Source: Didymodactylos carnosus
Lineage: Eukaryota; Rotifera; Eurotatoria; Philodinida; Philodinidae
Length of the DNA stretch: 64,000 nucleotides
Assembly: GCA_905250885.1 (NCBI GenBank)
Contig: CAJNOQ010000074.1
Span: 17,902 to 81,901, forward strand
Reading direction: 5' to 3'
This document shows, in pieces, positions 36,701 through 47,585 of this stretch. Both the position numbers and the translations under genes were made by a program. Numbering within the stretch: position 1 is the first letter of the stretch; every line of letters begins with the position of its first letter. Below the pieces are notes generated by a model. It saw nothing but the letters and a program-made list of their open reading frames with translations. It had not been told where the DNA came from and made no database searches.

Positions 36701-38267
36701 AAATCGATACAAGAGACCCCATCGTTACATTCATTTCGCTTTAGTGAAAATGATACAGAAATTATCGATCAAACGCCACCAATGAGTCGAACAAATAGTA
36801 CTACACATGTACTTTCAGAAAAAAAATTTACCACATAAAATAATAATTATCACTAAATTATACTTATCAGACCACAGAAAACCATTTCTTCGAAATATCG
36901 ACAGTCATCGACATCAGAATAGATGGTATAATTACATACAGTATCTCAAGTAAGAATAATTAACATTATTTTATGACTACAGACTTAATCTTATAGACGC
37001 ACGAGGTATTTGATTGATGAGTCATCTGAGTCACTGTCTGGCATTAATCATCATAGTGTGTGTTAATGTTATTTACAAGATTCTTAATCTTATTTATTTT
37101 TTAGATTTTTTTACATATTTATTTTTTGTGCAATTCCAAAACTTAATAAATAAAATTTATAATCATAAAGATATAAACAGATTTCTTTCAGCGATTAGAT
37201 ATAAGTTATACTTTACTGGGGAAGTGAAACATTTACGAAATAGACAGAGAAAGAAACTTGCTGTAAAAAAAAAGAATGAGTTTCATATATTAGTTTAGAA
37301 AACAAATTTATTTTTGTAATGAATTAAAGTATATTTAGAAGAAATCCATGTATAGTACACGCACAAAAACCTTAAAATGTTCCTTCTTACTTTAATTAAA
37401 TCTGCTAGAATTTGCGCTCCATGACTTGTTAATGAACACGCAGAAAAATCAACTTCACGAATTTTTGGCGATTGATTCAAATGTCGAGAAAGTACTATGA
37501 CAAGAAGAAATAATAGAAAACATCATTAATATAATTTCTATGTGGAGACCATTTTATCATACTTTCAAGTCCGTCATCACCGATTGGAGAATTTGTTAAT
37601 CGAAAACGTACTATTGATTTACATTTTGCAAGTCCCTAAATAACAGACATTTCATTGTAGTGTGCTAATAATATTCAAAGATGAGAAAATATTTACTTGT
37701 GCTATTAGAGACAAATCTTTTCTTCGAAATGGTAAACCATTTAGATCAAGTAGAACAAGTTCAGTTGTCATTGTTAGGCAATCTTTTAAATTTAAACAAA
37801 TTTTTGCTAAAAGTTCCTTGCTTTGAAATATTGGTGGTCTCTTGGATGCTGATAATGAGCGCTTTACATTTCGCCTTTCCGCTGGAAAAAACGAAATATA
37901 TACAGTTAGAGCAACATTTTAGTTCAACAGGTATCCCACAATACCTTCTGCCAAGTTTCTCGATGGTGTATTGTAAAACTGACTACGAAATATAATTGAA
38001 CGTAACGTTTTACAAGTGCCAATAGCACCACATAATGGACTCCAATCGTCAAATCTAAAAATATAGATGTTCAGAGTACATAGATAGGATAGAAAATAAA
38101 ATGTGTTTTTACCTTAAATTGTCCGTATCTAAATCGATAACTCCTTCATTCAGTTTTATTTTAACAGATGACAATGGTATTAAATTAAATTGACGACATA
38201 GTTCGTCATACTTCACACCAAAATCACATGGTTTATCAGCCGTGGACTTAGATATTTGTTCACGCAT
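33777..38267 (-). CDS. CEP78: Centrosomal protein CEP78
   Basis: CEP78 is a leucine-rich-repeat protein of the centriole and ciliary base that controls the EDD-DYRK2-DDB1 ligase and cilium assembly. Thirteen exons, minus strand: 38267-38113, 38054-37945, 37881-37697, 37635-37563, 37494-37391, 35599-35579, 35524-35371, 35254-35076, 35012-34759, 34701-34584, 34520-34443, 34383-34274 and 34158-33777. They join to 640 residues. Ribonuclease-inhibitor-type LRRs fill the N-terminal half (for example [19 protein letters not shown], then [16 protein letters not shown]). Next come the conserved [10 protein letters not shown] motif, a short coiled coil ([18 protein letters not shown]) and the [12 protein letters not shown] motif seen as LATMAGID in vertebrates. 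The tail is polar and disordered. Exon 6 is only 21 nt. Intron 5 is 1.79 kb and contains another gene. Confidence 0.9.
35635..35789 (+). mobile_element. MITE family A, truncated copy
   Basis: It starts at CCCAAGC like the 20490 copy and follows it for about 155 bp to AATTATCGG, then identity stops abruptly. Only the left half is present. It lies in CEP78 intron 5, 36 bp beyond exon 6 on the acceptor side. Confidence 0.82.
36446..36838 (+). CDS. Small single-pass membrane protein, nested in CEP78 intron
   Basis: I do not recognise this gene. An ATG in a good start context (ACCATGG) opens 130 codons without introns, on the strand opposite CEP78 and wholly inside its intron 5. The product has a short polar N-terminus, a strong membrane helix (about 20-46, rich in Ile/Leu) and a charged cytoplasmic-looking tail. 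The tail holds [22 protein letters not shown] and a Ser/Thr-rich end. The arrangement fits a type III single-pass receptor or adaptor-like protein. The varied, charged composition after the helix argues against chance, but no homologue is known to me. Confidence 0.6.
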   Translation: MVIFMINQTVLSPTSTTDLLFTGGRLTAILSLFFILILILIVIFLILFQQRNNSVYDEQELKNESNDDITADERKSIELERVRKYKSIQETPSLHSFRFSENDTEIIDQTPPMSRTNSTTHVLSEKKFTT

Positions 38268-39578
38268 TATAATATCTCATCTGACGTAATAAAAACTAAA
38301 ACTAAAATGAAAAAAAGAACATTAGTTAGTCTTCATTATTATAGTACAAACTTTTAAACAACTATTGTATTTATCAACTTATGGATGTAATCGTTCACCG
38401 CAAAAGGAAGCTGGAATGTCAAAAGTAACGGTTAGTTCAAAAAAGTATATGGCTTAAGCTGTAAATTAGATTGAACTGAGTTCAATGAGCAGTAAGAAAA
38501 TAAATTAACCCTAACGATATTATATTCAGAGCGTTTTTTCTATCACGATATGTTTTAAATGCGTTAAACGTACTTCATTTCCACGTGGGAACACATTTGA
38601 AGCCGCAAAAGTGAATGACGATTAATGTCATAATTTTTCAGTAAAACCGGTGTGTTTCCTTACAACTAGCTTCTCCTCTAAAAGCTTTTTCTTCTGATCG
38701 ATTGATGTAATGCTAATTTGGCAAAGCCCTAAGGAGGAAGAAACGTTAAACTAATTAATTTTTCGCACTGATCATGATTGAACAAAAAATCAGTGTTAGG
38801 ACATCGATGAACAACGAAGTTCTACCATGTTGCTATCAAAAATGATCCCCGTCCATCAGCGATAATCGATCTTATAGAAAACAAATCATAGAATGAGACC
38901 AACATCATGCATCTTCGAAAGTGTGTTTCAAGTTTTTGTCTACACGATAAATATTCCTGCACGCTAGATGTCGTGGACGGTCAATGGCAACGTTCAGGCT
39001 GATTGCGTCGATTCTTCGACGAAATCAGTGCCCAACCACAGTAAAAATGCTGTTTTCTCACAATATTACATTTTTCCCACTCAGTTCAATATCTTTGTCT
39101 TGGGGAAGTACTCTTACGAGGAACATATTTTTGGTCCAAGTATTGGTTTCTCATGTGAGATATATATCAAGAAAAATACAATATATAACTGTAGCATTTT
39201 ATACGACTATACGATTGAACAAGAAGAGTCACTAAATGTGCAAAACTATGTTACTTTTATTATCCTACAATATGACACGAAAGTCTTTTTTCAGTAAATT
39301 TCCGCACAATTCATAAACGTTCTTGAAAAATCTTTCGATACTGTTTAACAATTATAATAAGTGACACGAACATGCGGATGTTGAATTTATATGTCTTTTA
39401 AGAGTCGGCGACTAATTCTTATTTTGTTAATTAACCAATTTTTCCACGAAAACAGCAATGTTTCTGACAAAAGATATCATCTGAAAGGATGTCATCAAGT
39501 TCGTGATCAGAGACCTTTGATGATCTTTCATGTTTTGTGAATACAAATGTCTTACTCTGATAATTAAATATAAAGAAA
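38268..39578. other. CEP78 upstream spacer
   Basis: The CEP78 promoter should lie at the left end. Two overlapping short open frames near 38968-39297 have no recognisable domains and are not accepted. I see no other structure. Confidence 0.4.
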
Positions 39579-40110
39579 CGGTCTCGATCTAACTTTACAT
39601 TCGAGTGATACTCCATTTACTTGAAAAACTCCTGAAGTTTGACCTCGATTTTCTTCTAAACGCTCCGAAAATTTTCGAGATTTTTTCAGCATAGGAACTA
39701 CTTAGTATTATCTATAAGTTTGCCCATACAACTATCCGCGACACTTTCCATTTTTCACCCTCAGTTTTCCAGAAATCCTCTTAGAAAACTGCGGTGCGGA
39801 AATACACAGAAGCCGCAGAAAACATTGAAGCACATTGAATTCTTAATGCTGAACAGGAATATAGAGTCATAATGGTTCAATTTTCTTTGCATGAAGTAAG
39901 ATTTTAACGGGTTTTCTGGAAAACTGAGGGTGAAAAATGGAAAGTGTCGAGGATAGTTGTATGGGCAAACTTATGGATAATACTAAGTAGTTCCTATGTT
40001 GAAAAAATCTCGAAAATTTTCGGAGCGTTTAGGAGAAAATCGACGTCAAACTTCAGGAGTTTTTCAAGTAAATGGAGTATCACTCGAATGTAAAGTTAGA
40101 TCGAGACCGA
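39579..40110. repeat. Inverted repeat with about 200-bp arms
   Basis: The left arm 39579-39778 and right arm 39910-40110 are near-perfect reverse complements, running from CGGTCTCGATCTAAC to TCAGTTTTCCAGAAA and back. The loop is about 130 bp. There is no coding capacity and no target duplication was recognised. It could be a foldback transposon or a recent inverted duplication. Confidence 0.85.
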
Positions 40111-40442
40111 CTTTCTTCACCATTAGAATCAACTCGCCAAGAGCTACAATTTGATGTATAATTATGCAATGTTTCGTTCATTTTCACCGACTTCGGTTTC
40201 ACCCTCACCAAAAACTTGGGGAGCCTAGAAAACCACTTTCCACACGTTTTTCAAAAACGCGTAAGCAAGACTTTTAGGTTATTTTTGATGGTCTACATGA
40301 TGGGCAAAGTGCAGTTGTCGCGGCAAGATGCTCTGTATAAAGTGGGCGGACCTGTGTGGAAGCACCCAACAAGAAAATCGTCATAATAAAACAGCATAGT
40401 GGTGGCATTTGCTTTGAGACGTTCTTGAAACAGATACTGGGA

Positions 40443-40561
40443 CCTGTTTCTTAAAAAAACTTAAGTAGAAAATCTTACTTAAGTCAAGCTTAAGTCCAAA
40501 AAAGTCTTTGTCTTTTTTGACTTAAGTAAGATTTTCTACTTAAGTTTTTTTAAGAAACAGG
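40443..40561. repeat. Perfect 43-bp hairpin MITE
   Basis: The arms 40443-40485 and 40519-40561 are exact reverse complements of 43 bp around a 33-bp spacer. The spacer continues with imperfect pairing (AAGCTTAAG). Arms start CCTGTTTCTTAAAAAAAC and contain two ACTTAAGT palindromes. It is noncoding. Confidence 0.9.
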
Positions 40562-40615
40562 CCCCGGAACGCTTTGGACACGTGATGATATGTACTCTTT
40601 CTTTCCCTCAACTGG

Positions 40616-40640
40616 TTAACCATCGTGGCACGATGGTTAA
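40616..40640. repeat. 25-bp near-perfect palindrome
   Basis: TTAACCATCGTG, one central G, then CACGATGGTTAA. It sits between two other hairpins, so it may be part of a compound repeat rather than a protein-binding site. Confidence 0.8.
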
Positions 40641-40647
40641 TCAGTGA

Positions 40648-40706
40648 TGGGCGGTAACATGAGATGAGAAGTCTAGTAGACTTCTCATTTTATGTTACCG
40701 CCCATA
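40648..40706. repeat. 59-bp hairpin element
   Basis: ATGGGCGGTAACAT pairs with ATGTTACCGCCCAT across AGAAGTCTAGTAGACTTCT. The whole 59 bp folds into one stem with a few mismatches. Noncoding, probably a minimal MITE or transposon end. Confidence 0.85.
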
Positions 40707-41830
40707 CTTGGCGTCGCTAGATTCGACACGTTTCATTTTTGGATTGCTCTTTCTAACCCGCTGTGTCCCGAAAATGGTAGTAATTTCAAGTGAGGATGAT
40801 TGTCATCTCTTTCTCTAAGGGAAGTTCTATCTCTATTTTAGTGCTGTACTCGTGCGGCATCTCTCATATTTCCATTTGCTTGCACGAAAAGAACAATTCG
40901 AATGGTTGCATGTTAAGAACAAAAAAACGTTACACTCACCCGCTCATCTACTCGGCACGGTGAATATAAGTCAGATGCAAAAGTTAAACGCAAATAATAA
41001 TTATATTTCATTTTCACGCATTGCATCTTCTATTTTATTTAGCTTGATTGAAGAGGGTTTGATTTCTACTTAGTTATTGCAATTAGCATGTCGAAAGAGA
41101 ATAAAGCCTTAACTCGTTTAATAAATGTCTGAGGAAATTTAGTTTGAGGTTATTAGCGTTAAGGGAATTGTACTTTCGAATGGGATGTAAAGAAGAATAT
41201 AATATTTTCACCTTGAGAGCAGATATGAGGCATTACATGCCATTCAGTCTTGTTATGTACATCTAGTCGCATTGCAGTTTTGTTTTTGGCAAATTTGATC
41301 CATGTTTTCACATGGTTACAATTTAGTAGAACAGGTAGCATATTTCAGTAAGCACCACGCACTATTTTCACTTCTGCTTGTCTTCTTTTCTGCACGGAAA
41401 TGACGTTTCAAGATAAAACGTTCTTTTTTTTTGACTGAGAAATGTTAAGGAATGTTTGTTTGTCTCTTCATGAGTTATTTTCATTGTGAAATGAAAGCTT
41501 TTTCTTGGTATTTTAGAAAAAAAGATAGTAAATTTCAAGCGTAACACAATTTGGATTTGTTTTGTTCATTTTAATAAGACAAATAGATTTCAGACAGTCG
41601 CTTATCTCATCTTTGCCAGTGACAACTGACTTTCTATCAAATATTTGTCGATAAATCTGTTTTTTTTTAAAGATGCTGTATATCGTAATATAGCGTGCGG
41701 TAATTTGCACTGGTTTTATTTTCTACCGAATTGAATACGTCAACAAATGTATGCTGTGAGTAATCTATTTACCATGTCGATTGTAAGTGTCGGATGAATC
41801 TTCATTTTAGTCTATCAATATCCATCTGTG
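40707..41830. other. TMEM127 upstream spacer
   Basis: No gene was recognised. A TTTTAG just before 41810 might be the acceptor of a noncoding leader exon for TMEM127. Confidence 0.35.
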
Positions 41831-43054
41831 ATGTCACCAAACAACTCTTTCCTTTCACGATTACGATTATGCAGTCGTCGCCATCGTCAGCAAGAACAGC
41901 AGCAAACAAATTCTGATCAACAAATGTTATTTTCTCACACTTCGTCTACACCAGCAAATACATCAGTAACAACTGCTAGACGTTCTCTGCCTTCGTACAC
42001 GAAACGATTTGAACGTAATTATGTATCCGCTTCTTGTTCGATGTTTGCTATTGCGGCGCTAGCTGTTTCTTTGGCGGATTATCGTTGGTTTTGGTTAAAT
42101 GGTGGCGGATGTAATTCAAAGTATATCGGATTAAGCATGTTTTTTGCTGTGGGCAAATTATATGTCGTACGATCAAACGCACCATGGGATCCATCGGTTC
42201 CAAATGATATTTATGAATTTAAAGTTAATGATTATTTAGGTAGTTACTCTGTTAAATTTAATCAAAAAATGATTCACTTCATAATGCATTAGCCTCTTCT
42301 TTGTTAAGATCTGGTTGGTTGTGTTGACACACGTTCTATATTAATTCTACGTTTAATTATAACATTGATTTGTTTATCGATATTCTGTTCAACAATTGGC
42401 TTTTTACTTGACGCATTAGGTACGTTCGAATGATTCTTGAATTGTCCACAATTAGTATCTTTAATTAAGAAGATTTATTTTTTCATAGGACCGATGAGAT
42501 TTGGATTGAAATTTATGCGTAGACATGCGTTCTGGCATCTTCTGTCTGGTAAATTTTTTAATAGATGATTTTCTTTCTTCTCACATTCTGTTTCATTTTA
42601 AAAAAATTTTATTTTCGTTTTTCTCAAAATATTTGTGAGAACTATTAACTAGTTTTTTATTTTCTAATTTTAGTTCTTCTTTGCACCATAATCAGCGGAT
42701 TGTGTTTTTGGGCGTCTGAATTGATTTATGATATTCAAGATAAAAATCGTTCAAAAATTGGCAAAAAAGTTGAAGTTCATTTTGATGTTGCCTATTATTT
42801 GGTTGTTATATCGAGCGGGTTATCTTTATTAGCAGCCACATTTGCACTGTTAAGAAGATATCCAACATCTGAGGAAGAACATTTTGAAAGGTAATTAGAA
42901 CATCAGCATATCAAATTATTACTACTTTCTTCTTTGCAATAGACTTATGGACGATTGGTCTCGTAGAGAAGAACCGCTATTTATTGAACGTGCTTTACCA
43001 GCAACTACTCCATCATCAATTGCAGACGAGCCACCACCACTCTATTCGGCGTAG
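41831..43054 (+). CDS. TMEM127: Transmembrane protein 127
   Basis: TMEM127 is an endolysosomal multi-pass protein that restrains mTORC1 signalling; human loss causes phaeochromocytoma. Five exons: 41831-42239, 42309-42419, 42489-42548, 42674-42890 and 42943-43054, giving 302 residues (human 238). Membrane helices lie at about 67-88 (SMFAIAALAVSLADY), in the LILRLIITLICLSIFCSTIGFLLD segment of exon 2, and twice in exon 4 (CTIISGLCFWASELIYD; YYLVVISSGLSLLAATF). RRYPTSEEE and the C-terminal PPPLYSA match vertebrate RHYPTEEEE and PPPAYTP. The longer N-terminus is Gln/Ser/Arg-rich and disordered, and accounts for most of the extra length. AATAAA lies at 43413. The match is distant but ordered end to end. 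Confidence 0.85.
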
Positions 43055-43637
43055 GAATCTATTTTTTCTAGTAACGAGTGTATCAACTTTTAAATTGGCG
43101 ATCAACATCCTGCTTCGAATCTCTCTCTCTCTCGCTTTCTTTTTTTATTTCTTCTGTGCTAAAATTTGCTGTTTTTCGCATTATGGGCGCAACTAAATAC
43201 ATCAATATATTGTTAACAGTGACATTTGTTTAATTTTTATTCTTCTGCTGTATACTCGTAAATTTTTCAGAAGAAGACTATATACAGATGATGATTCCGT
43301 CGTTTTTTTATATATATATTTTTTTTTTATTTATTTCTGTATCGAACACTGTATATTCTGGTTCTTTTTTTCTCTTGATTGTGTAGATACTCAGATAAAC
43401 ATTATTATATTAAATAAATAAATAAGTAAATATCATCTTTAGTCGATTAAATATGTGAATAAAGTTTCAGTTTTCATTTTTGCACCGATATTTGAGTATA
43501 GGGTTATCCATCTGTTTCACAACTTACGTCTGATTATAGTAATTCGTCGTTTAAAAACATGCATCGACACCAAAATTTTAGGATGTTAATTCTAGGGTCA
43601 ACTACGTACTTTACAGTCAGTCTTAAGAGTATACTCA
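43055..43637. other. TMEM127 3' UTR and spacer
   Basis: Includes a CTCTCTCTCTCG microsatellite near 43121 and the polyadenylation signal at 43413. Nothing else was seen. Confidence 0.5.
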
Positions 43638-44255
43638 CGACGGGACATTTCCAGGTGTCATCTCCCATTTTGACTCATTCATATCTCAATCGATAGAATA
43701 TATCGAGATAGTAAAAAGCCTTAAACGATTTTTCCCCATGGCTCTTGAAGATCCGATTTTCTGGAAAACCAGTTTTTGAGAAATTCTAAAAAATAACCCA
43801 AACCTTTCTTGATGAGGCATAATTGTACCCCGCAAATTTTTGATTAAAATGAGACATCTCCCAGCTCTACACGACCTTTCTTTGCTGTTATAGAATGTTA
43901 TAGAATTTACAAGAAAAGCTGTAAATTAATTTCTTATTTCTGTAGCTTTAAGCTGACAATGAACATTTAGTGCTTTTCTTGTAAATTCTATAACATTCTA
44001 TAACAGCAAAGAAAGGTCGTGTAGAGCTGGGAGATGTCTCATTTTAATCAAAAATTTGCGGACTACAATTGTGCCTCATCAAGAAAGGTTTTGGTTATTT
44101 TTTAGAGTTTCTGAAAACTCGTTTTCCAGAAAACCGGGTCTTCAAGAGCCATGGAGAAAAATCGTTTAAGGCTTTTTACTATCTCGATATACTCTATCGA
44201 TTGAGATATGAATGGAGTCAAAACGGGAGATGACATCTGGGAATGTTCCCTCGAC
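43638..44255. repeat. Long hairpin: 285-bp arms, 52-bp loop
   Basis: The left arm 43638-43919 and right arm 43972-44255 are reverse complements over their whole length with only scattered differences. The loop is 43920-43971. The arms carry TAGAATGTTATAGAA near the loop. No open frame of note is present. It may be a foldback transposon; any transcript would form a long double-stranded stem. Confidence 0.92.
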
Positions 44256-45471
44256 AGTATGGTGTATCACACAGTATGACTTGCCTTAACTATTAAGAAT
44301 AGAATAGTAATTAAATCCATAGTTAAGACTTGTTATTCGTTTTCCTGCGAGTGAGACTGGTGAAAAAAAAATGTTTTCTTCCAAATTGTTTGTTATTATC
44401 TTTCTAAAGTTGAGTAAGACTTAACTGATACTAGTAGTTCTTTACATAAATTGATCTGAATTTTTAAAATGGATCGATTGACGTTTTTATGTTATATACA
44501 TTCATAATCGTGATCTAACATAGTTGGAATGAATCTGATTTCATTTGATAATTACGATTATCATAAAATGGAAAGAAAAGAATAAAACTCGATGGTGTGC
44601 GTGTTCATATGTATAATAATTGTGTTTGTTGACAATGATTATGAGCAGATTTTTTTTTCTTCTACTGTTCAGAATAGTGTCAGAGGATAAAAAGACGAGA
44701 AACTATATTTAATGGAAAGAAGAATAGATTGTTTGAATGACACGCTATCAAATTACCTCATATGTAGTCAAACACTTTAATCATCTGCATTGTACTTTTT
44801 TTTTGTTCGATAAAAAATCATCGATTAAGCCGAACTAATCTAACAAGTTAAGATCAAAAATATTTTTATTTTAGTTTTGTAATTTTCTTTTTTTTTTTAG
44901 TATTTTCTACAAAATTTTAGTTATTAGATATGATAAATAAAAATAAAAATGCGATTTGTTTGTTTTCTAGATTCTAACTCAATAATGATTAGGATAACAT
45001 CAGTACCAAGAAAACTAATTTATCTATAAGCGCAATTATCTTGTCAAACAACAAACAATAATACATTTGATTTAATATTTCTTTTATTATTCTAAGTGGA
45101 ATTTTATTAACTCAGAACATTTTGTATGTACAAGCAAAACAAGTAGCGTATAGTACGTATGAGCTATGGCTCAATGTTGTTGTTGTTTTTTTGCTGGCCT
45201 ATTAAGAAGATCGCTCCTTGAGAAAAAGATGATAGTCTAATAAATATTCTATCTTGAGAAAAGTATTTTTGCGTCATTCAATAATGGAGTGTAAAGAAAC
45301 CAGTAGTTAATATTATATGTAAAAATTAATTTTGTTCTATTTTAGAAATTGAATTATTGTTTAAACGAACAACATTAAAATTTGTTCAACCATTGATCAT
45401 TCGACAGTTAATTATCTTTTATTTGTTTTTACAATTTTTTTTATTTTAATTGTATGTGCATATGTTTTATA
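44256..45471. other. LIS1 upstream spacer
   Basis: AT-rich sequence leading to the LIS1 start. It must contain the LIS1 promoter and 5' UTR. No coding exon or repeat was identified. Confidence 0.45.
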
Positions 45472-47585
45472 ATGGTTCTCTCTGAACGTCAAAAAGATGA
45501 ACTGTAAGTGTATCTGTGTAAAGAATATTTGACAATCTAATTCAAAAAAAATATTCGTTTATTTAGCAATCAAGCCATTGCAGACTATTTAGCATCAAGC
45601 GGGTATCCGACTTCATATAAAGAATTTTGTCAAGAAGCAAATATTGTACGAGTATGCAATCATTAGTTAACTTATACTTCTAAGTTTCTCTAGTTTACTT
45701 ATACTTATAATTTAAATGTGTGTTTTGTTATTATTCTAGCCAGCCAATGAAGCCAGTGATAAAAAAGATCAACTTGAAAAGAAATGGACATCTGTTATAC
45801 GATTACAGAAAAAGGTATAACTAATATTAATATTTTACTTAATATGATTTAATTAGTCGATATTATGCGTATTCTTAATTTTCAGGTGATGGATCTCGAA
45901 ACAAAATTACATGAAGCACAACAAGAAGCCACAGTAGGAGGACCCACTCGTGATAAACGTTTACCAACTGAATGGGTGCCTCGTCCTCCAGAAAAATTTG
46001 AGTTGAAAGGACATCGTGATCCAGTAACACGTGTTGTCTTTCATCCAACGTTTTCACTACTAGCATCGGCGAGTGAAGATGCAACAATTAAAGTAAGAAA
46101 TTTTGTTAAAATATCTATATTTATGATTCTAATCTTATTATGTTTTCATTCAGCTATGGGATTATGAAACGGGTGATCATGAACGAACATTAAAAGGACA
46201 TACAGCCCCGGTACAAGATATTGCATTTGATCATACCGGAAAATGGCTTGGTAAGAATACTACGAAAATATCTATTTATAATTATTTGCTAGTTCTATTT
46301 TATTTTGAGTTTCTTGCTCCGCCGATATGAGTGTAAGACTATGGGATTTGCAATCATATCAGTGTGTGAAAACAATGCATGGTAAGTAATTTAATAGAAT
46401 TTATCAATTTTTAGACTATTTTTATTCCATAAAAAAGGGCATGATCACAATGTGTCTTCGGTTACATTCACCCCAAGTGGTGATCATATTATTTCCAGTA
46501 GTAGAGATAAATCAATCAAAGTTTGGGAAGTGTCAACGACGTAAGTCTCTACTTCTGTTTATTTAAAACGATACATCTAAAACCTTAATAATAATTTTCA
46601 GTTTTTGTATCAAAACTATAACCGGTCACAGAGAGTGGGTGAGAATGGTGCGTGTTTATCATGATGGTTCTCTAATAGCTAGTTGTTCAAATGATCATGT
46701 AAGTGAGAAGACTTTCTTCGTCAATAAAATTCTTCATTTTATTTTCGTTTCTCTTTTTCTTTTAGACTGTTCGCGTATGGGTAATGTCAAGTGGAGATTG
46801 TAAAGCAGAATTGCGTGGGCATGATAATGCAATTGAATGTATAGCATGGGCACCTGAAACTTCTGGACCACATATTGCTGAAGCAGCTGGAGGAGATGTA
46901 TGTGAAACTTGACTTTAAAGAAATGTTAATTATAGAACTATTTTCACTGCTTAGGTGCAAAAACGATCCGGACCTTATCTAGTATCTGGTGCACGTGATA
47001 AAGTTATTAAAATGTGGGATGTTGGTAACGGACTTTGTCTTTTTACTCTGGTAAGCAAGATGTTCAAAATTATATATGCCGTTTGATAAGTATAAATGTT
47101 TTACCATCTCACTAAATGATGAAATTGATGTTACCTCAGTTTTTCAGACAACCAAATTTTTAGTCGTCTAATCAAAAAGAGAAATTTCATTTTTCTATAT
47201 TGATTTAATCTTTTTTTATCGAATAGGAATTTATTAAAATGATTGAATTTTTATCACTTTACTGAATAGTGTTAATATTATATTTCTAGAATGGACACGA
47301 TAATTGGGTTCGTGGATTAATATTTCATCCAGGTGGAAAGTTTCTTTTAAGTTGCTCGGACGATAAAACATTACGTATATGGGATATCAAAAATAAACGT
47401 AATACGAAAACAATCGAAGCACATTCACATTTTTGCACATCTCTCGGTGCGTACTATAATACAATCTTCAATTTATCTAGTAAAATTATTCTTTCTCTCA
47501 TTATGTTTTAGATATGCATCGAAATAAACCTTATGTAATCACTGGTAGTGTTGATTCAACGATCAAAGTGTGGGAATGTCGTTAG
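45472..47585 (+). CDS. PAFAH1B1: LIS1 / PAF-AH 1b regulatory subunit
   Basis: LIS1 binds cytoplasmic dynein and, with NDE1/NDEL1, controls nuclear positioning and cell migration. Twelve exons: 45472-45503, 45567-45645, 45740-45814, 45886-46092, 46154-46250, 46310-46381, 46438-46540, 46602-46698, 46766-46897, 46955-47050, 47290-47446 and 47512-47585. They give 406 residues (human 410). A LisH motif (about 7-40, [17 protein letters not shown]) and a coiled coil ([13 protein letters not shown]) are followed by seven WD40 repeats. Examples are [17 protein letters not shown] and [11 protein letters not shown]. The end is VWECR, as in human. Exons 6 and 7 use unusual GAG and AAG acceptors, forced by the reading frame. 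AATAAA is at 47666. Confidence 0.96.

Noticed and set aside
37014-37298. 94-codon frame in CEP78 intron 5
   Set aside because: AT-driven composition with no domain, and it abuts CEP78 exon 5; unlike the 36446 frame it lacks a varied charged tail.
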